From: Litorilituus sp.
Lineage (GTDB): Bacteria > Pseudomonadota > Gammaproteobacteria > Enterobacterales > Alteromonadaceae
DNA length: 62,700 nucleotides
Assembly: GCA_030754235.1 (NCBI GenBank)
Contig: JASMAS010000041.1
Location: 1-62,700, forward strand
Reading direction: 5' to 3'
The translations under genes and the position numbers were made by a program. Positions 18,092-26,195 of this stretch are shown here, piece after piece. Every line of letters begins with the position of its first letter. Position 1 is the stretch's first letter. The notes below the pieces were generated by a model. That model was given only the letters and a program-made list of their open reading frames with translations, had not been told where the DNA came from and made no database searches.

Positions 18092-18847
18092 ATGGTGACA
18101 AAAAAAAACGCGTTACCTGAAAACATTCAAGCGCAAATATTAGGGTTAACCGACAGCCATATTGACTACTTTGCTCAAGACTTACAACAGCCTCAAAACA
18201 AGGTAGGTATTCATCACCAGATGTTACCTGCTTTTCAACAGTTAGCCACCAAAGCACTAAGCATTGGTATATCGATCAAAATTGCCAGTGGTTTTCGCTC
18301 ATTCGAGCGACAACTGGTAATTTGGAATGATAAGTTTACCGGTAAAAGAGCGATTAAAAATCAACAAGGTACAGTTATTGTAATTGAGCCATTGTCTGAA
18401 CTTGAACTAAGCAAAGCGATACTATTATACTCCGCCCTACCTGGTGCTAGCAGGCATCATTGGGGCTGTGATATAGATGTTTATGCTGATAATTTATTGC
18501 CTAATGGACAATCCTTACAACTTGAGCACTGGGAATATGCCCAAACAGGTCCTATGGCAAAACTTTCAACGTTTTTAAAACAAGAAGCTCATGCATTAGG
18601 CTTTTACTTTCCTTATGATGCGTATCGCGGCGGTGTTGCTAATGAGCCATGGCATTTATCCTATGCTCCTTTAGCGAAAATCTACCAACAACATATTAAA
18701 ACAGAGCTATTAGCACAACACTTAAGTGCAGTAGAAATTATGGGGAAAAACACGATTATTGATAATATTGAGGCTATTGCTAAACAATTTATTTTTAACA
18801 CTAGCCAGATACCTACAAGCCGAACAATAGGAAACCTTCATGGATAA
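18092..18847 (+). CDS. M15-family D-alanyl-D-alanine carboxypeptidase-like protein
   Basis: The 251-residue protein carries the VanY/DacB (M15B) zinc site: SGFRSFERQ, GASRHHWGCDIDVY (His and Asp ligands) and EPWHLSY (catalytic Glu and third His ligand). It should cleave D-Ala-D-Ala or related peptidoglycan stems. I see no convincing signal peptide at the N-terminus, so export is unproven. It starts 3 bases after dapE and its 3' end overlaps the next gene by 8 bases, so the cluster yffB-dapE-M15-DUF2897 is translationally linked. Confidence 0.85.
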   Translation: MVTKKNALPENIQAQILGLTDSHIDYFAQDLQQPQNKVGIHHQMLPAFQQLATKALSIGISIKIASGFRSFERQLVIWNDKFTGKRAIKNQQGTVIVIEPLSELELSKAILLYSALPGASRHHWGCDIDVYADNLLPNGQSLQLEHWEYAQTGPMAKLSTFLKQEAHALGFYFPYDAYRGGVANEPWHLSYAPLAKIYQQHIKTELLAQHLSAVEIMGKNTIIDNIEAIAKQFIFNTSQIPTSRTIGNLHG

Positions 18848-19031
18848 CTGGATTGCTATTTTAATTATTATTATTGCTGTCGTCCTTATTGTTGGAAACT
18901 TTAGTACTTTTCAACGAACTAGCCACCAAAAATTGCGTAAAACTAACCTCAAGGATCTGAAAGAGACTTTACCGAGAAGCCAAAAAACAGAGCATAAAAT
19001 GCCCACAATTGATAAAAGTAAACTCAAATAA
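18840..19031 (+). CDS. Small membrane protein, DUF2897 type
   Basis: This 63-residue protein has one N-terminal membrane helix (residues about 4-22, AILIIIIAVVLIVGN) and a basic hydrophilic tail. It resembles the DUF2897 family found after dapE in Alteromonadales and is similar in position to ypfN of E. coli. It overlaps the end of the M15 gene by 8 bases. The function is unknown. Confidence 0.7.
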   Translation: MDNWIAILIIIIAVVLIVGNFSTFQRTSHQKLRKTNLKDLKETLPRSQKTEHKMPTIDKSKLK

Positions 19032-19033
19032 TG

Positions 19034-19298
19034 ATACCAATTACATTAAAAAACTTGTCAACTTAGCGTTACATTAGCGAGCCTAGAACAAACAAAATGA
19101 CTTAAACATAGTTGTTCTATATTGTATTAATTTTAAGTGGTTACTAGCTCGCTAATGAACTCACAAAGGGGAACTTTAAAAGGCTGACATGCTTCATTAT
19201 TGATTTTAACAAAGTAAAAACCATTCTTTTTAATCAATGCCTTAGCTTAAAGCCTTTGAATGCTCGCTAAATGATCAATTAATTAATGTATTTGGTAT
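19034..19298. mobile_element. MITE-like non-coding element with terminal inverted repeats
   Basis: ATACCAATTACATTAA at 19034-19049 is matched in reverse complement by 19283-19298 (TTAATGTATTTGGTAT) at 15 of 16 positions. A second inner pair, CATTAGCGAGC near 19073 and its complement GCTCGCTAAATG near 19262, extends the symmetry. The 265-base interior has no ORF. A small non-autonomous element is the simplest explanation. I see no clear target-site duplication. It starts 3 bases after the DUF2897 stop. Confidence 0.6.
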
Positions 19299-19330
19299 GA
19301 GACACTGAGTACTTTCTAGCAATCAAAACA

Positions 19331-19358
19331 AAAAAGCACCGAATTTTCGGTGCTTTTT
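19331..19358. terminator. Bidirectional intrinsic terminator
   Basis: AAAAAGCACCGAA and TTCGGTGCTTTTT form a 13-base perfect stem around a very short loop. There are A and T tracts on the two sides, so it works for both directions. It lies just after the bamC stop on the minus strand and also ends transcription from the dapE side. Confidence 0.88.
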
Positions 19359-19379
19359 AAATTACAATCAGTTAATGAA

Positions 19380-20498
19380 TCAATAAAAATTTCTAAATGA
19401 TAACCCTTTTTCAATAACAGGAAAAATATGTTCAAGCGTTGCTAACTCTAAAGGCTCACCATTGCTGCTATAAATACTAACAGACGTTTTTTCACCTGTG
19501 TCATCAAGTGGCGCTAGCACAAACTGATATGTCGCATCTGGCAATTCAATCACCGACTCGTCATCACCCCAAATAGAATCCCAAAGACTAATAGTAGGCT
19601 TAATAAAGTCAACAAAATAAATTTTATTTGTTTCATCAAGATCTGTAATAGTAAAACCATGTTTTTCGAAGAAAACAGGCATATTTGACCATAAATTATC
19701 TAAGGCCATTTCCACTGCATATGCGGGTTCTTCAACTTTATTCTCTGCTATTTTTACTAATTTTTGGTTTGCTCGCATTAAACGGTTTTCACGCTGCTGC
19801 AAACGGTAGTTATAATCAACTTGGGCAATAAGTTTATTTAACATGGCCATTTCGGCACGTTGCTTATCGATTGGGTCAATATTTTTACTGCCACCTTCAC
19901 TGTCTGTTTTCATATAGTCTATTAATGTAACAGCCAAAGAAACACTTCGTCCGTGGGGCTTAGCAGTCAACTGATAACGAAAACGTAAACTTGTCGATAG
20001 TTCTATTTCTGTAAATAACCAACCAGTTTCAACTTCACTGTGGAACCAGTCTGATTCTACGACTATTGATTGAATCGTTGTTTTACCTTGGTTGGCAGGC
20101 ACTGAAACATCAGTAAAAGCCACTTTATCGGAATTAAGTTGGTCAACCAGTGCTTTTTTTATAAATGTTAACAACTCTCTATCTTCAAGCACTTTATCAA
20201 ACCAAATAAGTGCTTGGTCAGAGCCGGTTTCTACACGAGAGGACGCCGCTAAAGGCAACACTAAAGATGGCGCTCTAATGTCCATTTTATCGCCAACAGG
20301 CCCCTGGTAGCTAATCTTATCCGTAACCAAAAATTGATTTTTTTCTTTAGGTTTATCTAAAGTTTCAGGAACAAAAATTTCCTTCGGCTCCACTTTTTTA
20401 GCATAATCAAAATCTCCCTGTGCTCTTTTACTATCAACACCACTACAAGCTGACAGTGTTAAACTAAGCACTGAAAAATAAAACAATTGACGACTCAT
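19380..20498 (-). CDS. bamC: Outer-membrane assembly lipoprotein BamC
   Basis: BamC is a lipoprotein of the BAM beta-barrel assembly complex. From the ATG at 20498 the protein has 372 residues, with a lipoprotein signal peptide and lipobox LSAC (Cys18). The BamC unstructured lasso follows, then two helix-grip domains. The SYQGPVGDKMDIRAPSLVLPLA segment (split here only for length) is the characteristic N-terminal BamC sequence. An in-frame ATG at 20552 would put 18 residues before the signal peptide and is unlikely. In enterobacteria dapA lies directly upstream; here it does not, and gcvR starts divergently 219 bases away. Confidence 0.9.
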   Translation of the reverse strand: MSRQLFYFSVLSLTLSACSGVDSKRAQGDFDYAKKVEPKEIFVPETLDKPKEKNQFLVTDKISYQGPVGDKMDIRAPSLVLPLAASSRVETGSDQALIWFDKVLEDRELLTFIKKALVDQLNSDKVAFTDVSVPANQGKTTIQSIVVESDWFHSEVETGWLFTEIELSTSLRFRYQLTAKPHGRSVSLAVTLIDYMKTDSEGGSKNIDPIDKQRAEMAMLNKLIAQVDYNYRLQQRENRLMRANQKLVKIAENKVEEPAYAVEMALDNLWSNMPVFFEKHGFTITDLDETNKIYFVDFIKPTISLWDSIWGDDESVIELPDATYQFVLAPLDDTGEKTSVSIYSSNGEPLELATLEHIFPVIEKGLSFRNFY

Positions 20499-20717
20499 TA
20501 AAACTCCTGAGTTAACACTTTTCGCATAGATGCGATTAATCGGACTGTTCATTGGATGGTAAAAAACCGATATAGTTCACTAGAACAATTTTTAGCGCTC
20601 CATGGTACTTGGCTGGTTTTACAAACACAAGCAATTAGCATCTTTTTTCTTAGGCTATTTTTTTTCTTTGCGTAATAAAGGTATAATGCTTTTTTCTTAT
20701 TCAACTTAGGCGTATTA

Positions 20718-21245
20718 ATGTCTCAATATTTAGTGCTAACAGCTATGGGTTCCGATAGAACAGGCTGTGTAAGCGAGTTAACTAAATTAGCAAGTGAATG
20801 CGGTTGTAATATACTAGATAGCAGGATGGCTATTTTCGGTTTAGAGTTCACTTTTATTATGCTATTGAAGGGCGATAACCTTGCCATCAACAAAATTGAA
20901 GCCAGAATTCCAATGGTGGCACAAACCTTAGAGCTTATCACCATGATGAAAAGAACGTCTAGCCATAAATCTTATGACTTAGTTGAGCATTATCAAGCAG
21001 AATACGCCGGCATTGATCAGCCAGGTATTTTAAAAGCGATCACCGCATTTTTTGCTACGCGAAAAATTGATATATCATCATTAAAATCTGAAATTGATCC
21101 AAAAAATAATTATATGCGTGCTAGCATCGCATTTGCCTTAACTAAGGTCATTGATATTGAGACTATTGAGAGTGATTTTTTACAGTTATGTCAACAAATT
21201 GATGTACAAGGCTGTATCAAACAAACACCTCATACCTTAGTCTAG
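20718..21245 (+). CDS. gcvR: Glycine cleavage system transcriptional repressor GcvR
   Basis: The 175-residue protein is two consecutive ACT domains (about 5-75 and 90-165), as in GcvR. GcvR represses the gcv operon by binding the activator GcvA when glycine is low. Characteristic segments are VLTAMGSDRTGCVSELTKLA and AEYAGIDQPGILKAITAFF. It is followed after 40 bases by bcp, the same pair as in E. coli. A TATAAT-like hexamer (GGTATAATGC, near 20680-20689) lies about 30 bases before the start. Confidence 0.9.
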   Translation: MSQYLVLTAMGSDRTGCVSELTKLASECGCNILDSRMAIFGLEFTFIMLLKGDNLAINKIEARIPMVAQTLELITMMKRTSSHKSYDLVEHYQAEYAGIDQPGILKAITAFFATRKIDISSLKSEIDPKNNYMRASIAFALTKVIDIETIESDFLQLCQQIDVQGCIKQTPHTLV

Positions 21246-21285
21246 TCTGGACTATGTCAACATTAACAACTTACAGAGGATAACT

Positions 21286-21765
21286 ATGAATACGCTTACC
21301 GAAGGTGATAACGCCCCACACTTTACGCTACTAGATCAAAACGAAAAACAAGTTGCTTTAGCTGATTTTATGGGTAAACAACAAGTATTGGTTTATTTCT
21401 ATCCAAAAGCAATGACACCTGGCTGTACTATTCAAGCTCAAGGTTTACGTGATAGCCAAAAACAGCTTGCTGAGCTAAATACGGTTGTTTTGGGTATATC
21501 ACCTGATGCCCCAAAACGTTTGGCTAAATTTTGTCAACGAGACGAGCTAAACTTCACCTTACTATCTGATCTTGATCATCAAGTTGCCGATGATTTTGGC
21601 GTATGGGGTTTAAAGAAGTTTATGGGTAAAGAATATGACGGCATTCATCGTTTAAGCTTTTTAATTGGCTTAAATGGTAAAATAAGCCATGTATTTAATA
21701 AATTTAAGACAAAAGAACACCATCAAGTTGTGCTTGATGTACTTAATAAGTTAACTGAAAGTTAG
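21286..21765 (+). CDS. bcp: Peroxiredoxin Bcp/PrxQ, alpha3 resolving-cysteine type
   Basis: The 159-residue thiol peroxidase has peroxidatic Cys47 in the motif PKAMTPGCT. E. coli Bcp has a resolving cysteine five residues later (CTVQAC), but here that position is Gln52. Instead there is Cys83 (LAKFCQRD) in what should be helix alpha3. The Xylella PrxQ type uses Cys47/Cys83, so this is probably an alpha3-type PrxQ and not a one-cysteine enzyme. It reduces hydrogen and organic peroxides with thioredoxin. A ribosome site (AGAGGA) precedes the ATG. It ends next to the convergent perM gene. Confidence 0.93.
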   Translation: MNTLTEGDNAPHFTLLDQNEKQVALADFMGKQQVLVYFYPKAMTPGCTIQAQGLRDSQKQLAELNTVVLGISPDAPKRLAKFCQRDELNFTLLSDLDHQVADDFGVWGLKKFMGKEYDGIHRLSFLIGLNGKISHVFNKFKTKEHHQVVLDVLNKLTES

Positions 21766-21766
21766 C

Positions 21767-22837
21767 CTACTCACTTTCAGTTAACTCTGTTTGACTTGAA
21801 GACCAGGCGTTAATAACAGCTTTAACCAGTGTTGCTAAAGGAATAGCAAAAAATACTCCCCAAAAACCCCACAATCCGCCAAACAAAATAACGGCAACAA
21901 TAATGGTCACGGGGTGTAGATTAACTGCTTCAGAAAAAAGTAACGGGACAAGCACATTACCGTCAAGTGCTTGAATGATACCATAAGCCAACATGACATA
22001 ACCCAATTCGTTACTAAACCCCCACTGAAATAATGCCACCAAAAAAACAGGGAGAGTTGCCACTGTTGCGCCAACATAAGGGACTAGCACTGAAAGACCG
22101 ACTATTACTCCAAGTAAAACAGCATAACGTAAATCTAAACAAATAAAGGTAACCGTTGTGATGCTCCCTACAATTAAAATTTCTATCACCTTACCGCGAA
22201 TATAGTTAAGTATTTGCTGATTCATTTCAGCCCCCACCTGCACTGCCATTCTACGTTCTTTCGGTAAGTAACGGGAAAATCCAACGAATAAATCATGTTT
22301 ATCTTTCAAAAAGAAAAACACCATTAACGGCACCAAAATAAGGTAAACCATCAGGGCGACCAAATCTGAGATAGAATTGAGGGAGGCTGTGAGCACTAAT
22401 TGCCCCCACTCAACAATTTTCTCTTTTATTGCAGAAATAAAGGTCTCAATTTGTGAGGCTTGTATAATATCTGGATATTTCTCAGGTAAGGTTAGTAGAT
22501 ACTTTTGGCCCTCTGTCACCATGTGGGGTATTTCTTGTAATAAATTACTACTTTGCTGCCAAATTATCGGCATTAAACCTAGCCCTGCCACGAGTGCAAA
22601 ACCAATAAAACTACTCACAATAACAGCGGTTGCGCTAGTTCTAGAAAGGTTCAGGTGCATGAGTTTATTGACAGGTAAATCAAGCAAAAAAGCGATGGCT
22701 AATGCAACTAATACAGGCATGAGCAAATGGCTAAACAGTGCGAGAAATAAAAATGAAAAAACGAGAATAAATACGAGTGCAACAGCATGAGGATCAGAGA
22801 ATTTTCGTGTGTACCAATCATTAAACTGCTTAATCAT
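21767..22837 (-). CDS. perM: AI-2E family transporter / PerM-like permease
   Basis: The 356-residue integral membrane protein has the UPF0118/AI-2E layout: an N-terminal hydrophobic pair (about 18-50), a helix at about 70-90, a soluble stretch (about 90-150), then a C-terminal bundle. The bundle includes the family segments LVPLMVFFFLKDKHDLF and the GLSVLVPYVGATVATLPVF block. It corresponds in position to E. coli perM next to bepA. The substrate is unknown. It is 8 bases downstream of the TusA-like gene and likely co-transcribed with it. Confidence 0.88.
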   Translation of the reverse strand: MIKQFNDWYTRKFSDPHAVALVFILVFSFLFLALFSHLLMPVLVALAIAFLLDLPVNKLMHLNLSRTSATAVIVSSFIGFALVAGLGLMPIIWQQSSNLLQEIPHMVTEGQKYLLTLPEKYPDIIQASQIETFISAIKEKIVEWGQLVLTASLNSISDLVALMVYLILVPLMVFFFLKDKHDLFVGFSRYLPKERRMAVQVGAEMNQQILNYIRGKVIEILIVGSITTVTFICLDLRYAVLLGVIVGLSVLVPYVGATVATLPVFLVALFQWGFSNELGYVMLAYGIIQALDGNVLVPLLFSEAVNLHPVTIIVAVILFGGLWGFWGVFFAIPLATLVKAVINAWSSSQTELTESE

Positions 22838-22845
22838 AATGCGCC

Positions 22846-23076
22846 TTAATCTACTCTGTTATTGTGTATTGTTAATTCAACTACGTCATCATCAATAAAG
22901 TTTAAATGATATTCATAACCCAATTTTATCAGTAGCTTGGGTATATCTTCAATGGAGCCATTGTCGCTAATTTTAATGATACAAACATCATTACTCTGCA
23001 TTTTTTTCAAAAGTAAGCGTAAATTAACCAAAGGTAATGGACACTTTTCTTGGCTGGCATCATATTGAAAAATCAT
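22846..23076 (-). CDS. TusA/SirA-family sulfur-carrier-like protein
   Basis: The 76-residue protein has the TusA fold signature: the active-site CPxP motif KCPLPLVNLR with its cysteine near residue 12, followed by the helix and a beta-alpha-beta pattern. Family members carry a persulfide on this cysteine for tRNA thiolation or other sulfur transfer. This copy beside perM and bepA is probably a paralogue and not tusA proper, so I give no symbol. Confidence 0.82.
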   Translation of the reverse strand: MIFQYDASQEKCPLPLVNLRLLLKKMQSNDVCIIKISDNGSIEDIPKLLIKLGYEYHLNFIDDDVVELTIHNNRVD

Positions 23077-23199
23077 TTTACCTTTCTTTGCTTTTTTTTA
23101 ATAAGCGAATCTGAGACAATCTTAATAGAATATGTATTGTCGTATCTTAACGCATCAATTGTTGTTAAATAAAGAAAAAATACTAGGAAGCCATACTAA

Positions 23200-23811
23200 A
23201 TGACTAGTTTATCGAAAAAACCTAACCTAAAAGAAATTAATGCCCTGAAAAAAAAACTCACTTGGGGAGATGTCCCTGCAATTTATCATTTAGTTGCCTC
23301 TTCATTAAGTGAATTAGATGGCATCTTAAGTCATGGCTTTGACAGTAACTTTAAGAACATATTAGATAAAACCACCTGGAACTTACAGGCATTAGACGGT
23401 TATAGAGACACAGATGGCAAAGTACATGTTAAAATCAAACCGCAAATTATTTTACAACACGAATATAATGAGCAAGGTTATGAGTTGCAATGTTACCCTG
23501 TTGTTGAAGGTGAAAAAATTAAACGACCTTTAATTAAAGAGCACAAAAGCCCTTTTCAAACATGGCTTCCTGAAAGTATGCGTATATTATTTCGAATAAA
23601 CAGCTTGGTTGCTTTCGCTATTTTCACCTATCAACGAGGTGACGAAGCGGATTTAGCGCTATTAAAATATGCTTTTTACCGTGTGCAAAAACTAATGGCT
23701 ATTTTATCCGAATCTTTTCAGGTTTTAACGGTCGAAGGCTATAGTATTGCAGAGTTTTATCAAGAAATAGCTCAAAGAAATGGGAATATCCTCAGCGGTG
23801 ATGTTATTTAA
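23200..23811 (+). CDS. Conserved-looking protein of unknown function
   Basis: I do not recognise this 203-residue protein. It is soluble and fairly basic, with no signal peptide. The middle part (about 75-130) is rich in beta-type sequence (VHVKIKPQIILQHEYNEQGY). The C-terminal half has a hydrophobic helix (about 133-150) that is too polar at its ends to be a confident membrane span. The start ATG has the weak ribosome site AGGAAG. It lies between the divergent TusA-like gene and bepA. Codon use looks like that of its neighbours, so I treat it as a real, resident gene. Confidence 0.7.
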   Translation: MTSLSKKPNLKEINALKKKLTWGDVPAIYHLVASSLSELDGILSHGFDSNFKNILDKTTWNLQALDGYRDTDGKVHVKIKPQIILQHEYNEQGYELQCYPVVEGEKIKRPLIKEHKSPFQTWLPESMRILFRINSLVAFAIFTYQRGDEADLALLKYAFYRVQKLMAILSESFQVLTVEGYSIAEFYQEIAQRNGNILSGDVI

Positions 23812-23883
23812 ATCTCAGCGTGAAGCTAATCACGACGATTAATTAACCTTTTTAGCTCAGTTTGTCCAAAATAGGAAAACACA

Positions 23884-25350
23884 TTGTTTAACTTGAAACC
23901 TTTATTGTATACATTTGCCGTTACACTAGTTATTGCTGCCTTAAGCACTTTTAATGTTCAAGCTCTTGGTCAAAATGATAAAAATAAGTTACCTGAAATA
24001 GGTATTTCCGGTTTTAGTGTTTTATCTCTCGATAAAGAACGACAACTGGGTGATGCGATGATGCGCCAATTACGGGCTAGCCAACCGATAATTCAAGATC
24101 CCGTATTGATTGAATATATTAATGATTTAGGAAACAAGTTAGTAAAAAATGCTCAAGATGTGAATTATGCTTTTGAGTTTTTTCTCATCAACAACAATGA
24201 ACTCAATGCTTTTGCGTTTTTTGGCGGCCATGTTGGAATTCATAGTGGCTTAATCACCGCAGCCGATACAGAAAGTGAACTTGCTTCGGTTATAGCTCAT
24301 GAAATATCTCATGTTACTCAACGCCATCTAGCCCGTAGATTAGAGTCACAAAGTAAAACCCAGTCATTAACAATGGCAGGAATGGTGTCTGGCATTTTAC
24401 TTGCTTTGGTAAACCCTACCGTAGGCATGGCTGCATTAAGCGCTTCAATGGCCGCATCACAGCAAGCTGGCATTAATTACACTCGAGGTAATGAAAAAGA
24501 AGCAGACAGAGTAGGAATTGCATTATTAGCAGAGAGCAATTTTGATCCTCAAGGAGCTCCAGACTTTTTTAACAAAATGTCAGAAAAATATCGCTATGCC
24601 AGTAAACCGCCTGCGATGCTACTAAGTCACCCTTTGCCAGAGTCGCGTATTGCAGATGCTAGGCAGCGTGCTCATAATTTCCAAGCAAAACAATTACCGC
24701 CTAGCTTAATGTTTGAATTAGCTAAATCAAGAATTAGAGCGCGATATCAAGGAAATACCTTAGATAACATTACTCACTATAAACATAAATTACACAAACA
24801 AAAATATGCTATAAAAGCCGCAGCTCAATATGGATTAGCATTATCTTATTTTGAAAATAAAGACTATTTATTAGCTAAGAGCTTATTAGAATCACTAACT
24901 CAACAGGATAAAAACAACCTTTTTTATATTGATGCCTTAACCGATGTATACTTATCACTAAATCAGTATGAGCCGGCATTGTCAATGCTAGAACGACTCA
25001 CATTGTTAATGCCACATAATCAGGTTGTAACGCTAAATCATGCTAACGCCTTACTAAAGGCAAAAAAACATCAACAAGCTGCGGATTTATTACAAGACTT
25101 TTTATTAGTGAGTGCAGATAATTATATTGCCTATGATTTATTAGCCTCTGTTTATAAAGCCCAAAAAAAGAATGGCCTTGTGCATATTAATAAAGCTGAG
25201 CAATACGCTTTACTTGGCGCATATCAAAAAGCGGTAGATGAATTGCAAACAAGTTTCAATTTAGTTACCAAGCAACCTTTATTACAAAAACGCATAAAAG
25301 CGCGTATATTACAATTACAAGAGCAAGAGAATAAATTAAAGCGTTTTTAG
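23884..25350 (+). CDS. bepA: Periplasmic M48 metalloprotease/chaperone BepA
   Basis: BepA assists or removes LptD and other outer-membrane proteins at the BAM complex. The 488-residue protein has a signal peptide (cleavage near residue 28, NVQALGQ), the M48 zinc motif HEISH (139-143), a third ligand in NEKEADRVG, and a C-terminal TPR domain (about 310-480). The start is an unusual TTG at 23884, supported by AGGA seven bases upstream and by the signal peptide beginning there; no ATG lies nearby. The order perM, bepA, arsC, hda matches E. coli. Confidence 0.92.
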   Translation: MFNLKPLLYTFAVTLVIAALSTFNVQALGQNDKNKLPEIGISGFSVLSLDKERQLGDAMMRQLRASQPIIQDPVLIEYINDLGNKLVKNAQDVNYAFEFFLINNNELNAFAFFGGHVGIHSGLITAADTESELASVIAHEISHVTQRHLARRLESQSKTQSLTMAGMVSGILLALVNPTVGMAALSASMAASQQAGINYTRGNEKEADRVGIALLAESNFDPQGAPDFFNKMSEKYRYASKPPAMLLSHPLPESRIADARQRAHNFQAKQLPPSLMFELAKSRIRARYQGNTLDNITHYKHKLHKQKYAIKAAAQYGLALSYFENKDYLLAKSLLESLTQQDKNNLFYIDALTDVYLSLNQYEPALSMLERLTLLMPHNQVVTLNHANALLKAKKHQQAADLLQDFLLVSADNYIAYDLLASVYKAQKKNGLVHINKAEQYALLGAYQKAVDELQTSFNLVTKQPLLQKRIKARILQLQEQENKLKRF

Positions 25351-25432
25351 TTCTGTTAATAAAAAGGACGCCAAATTTCTGTTACGCTATATTATTTAAC
25401 ACGATAAAATTTAAAACTACTAAGAGCAAACT

Positions 25433-25774
25433 ATGTTAACGATTTACCATAACCCAAGATGTTCCAAAAGCCGACAAACACTTGAGCTTATCCAAAAAAA
25501 CTCAAACAAAGAAATCACTATTGTTGAGTATTTAAAACAACCGTTAAACAAAAATCAAATTTTGAATCTATTAACTCAACTAAATTGCAAGCCGGTTGAT
25601 ATGATGCGGATAAAAGAAGTAGAATTTAAAGCACAAGAATTAGCTAATGCGGATGATCAACAATTGATAAAAGCGATGATTTCAACACCAAAACTTATTG
25701 AACGCCCTATCGTAAGTGATGGAAATAAAGCGGTTATTGGCCGACCTCCTGAAAATGTATTAGCACTTTGCTAA
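25433..25774 (+). CDS. ArsC-family (glutaredoxin-type) arsenate reductase, YfgD-like
   Basis: The 113-residue protein has the ArsC signature NPRCSKSRQTLELI, with the catalytic cysteine near residue 11, and the RPIV segment with its phosphate/arsenate-binding arginine at the C-terminal side. The true ArsC reaction is glutathione/glutaredoxin-dependent arsenate reduction. E. coli yfgD, at the same place beside bepA and hda, is a relative whose activity is less clear. There is no ars operon here. Confidence 0.88.
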   Translation: MLTIYHNPRCSKSRQTLELIQKNSNKEITIVEYLKQPLNKNQILNLLTQLNCKPVDMMRIKEVEFKAQELANADDQQLIKAMISTPKLIERPIVSDGNKAVIGRPPENVLALC

Positions 25775-25795
25775 TACAACATTGGTTAAATTTAC

Positions 25796-26185
25796 ATGAC
25801 TATCCGAAAAATTAGTACTCACCAATATAAATTAATGGCCTTAACCGGCTATTTTTCATTACTGTTTTATATGCCTTTGTGGTTATTAGTTATATCACCC
25901 AATGGCTTAAGTATTACCACTAATTTACTTTTATTTACTCTGCCGCTGTTATTCCCTTTGAAAGGGCTTTTGCACGCAAACCCCTACACTTATGCTTGGT
26001 CAAACTTTGTTGTTTTAATTTATTTTTTACATAGTTTAACTACACTATGGATACTACCTAACGATAGACTGTGGGCAGCATTGGAGTTGGCTTTTGCAAC
26101 CATTATGTTTTGTGGTTGTAGTTATTACGCAAAATACCGCGGTCAAGAATTAGGATTAAGCATAAGAAAAGTAAAAAAAACTTGA
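25796..26185 (+). CDS. DUF2069 inner-membrane protein
   Basis: The 129-residue protein has about four membrane segments (roughly 14-32, 38-55, 65-85 and 92-110) and a basic tail. Small DUF2069 proteins occur next to the arsC/hda genes in gammaproteobacteria. The function is unknown. It follows arsC by 21 bases and precedes the lipoprotein gene by 10 bases, so the three may share a transcript. Confidence 0.75.
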   Translation: MTIRKISTHQYKLMALTGYFSLLFYMPLWLLVISPNGLSITTNLLLFTLPLLFPLKGLLHANPYTYAWSNFVVLIYFLHSLTTLWILPNDRLWAALELAFATIMFCGCSYYAKYRGQELGLSIRKVKKT

Positions 26186-26195
26186 GGAACATCAA

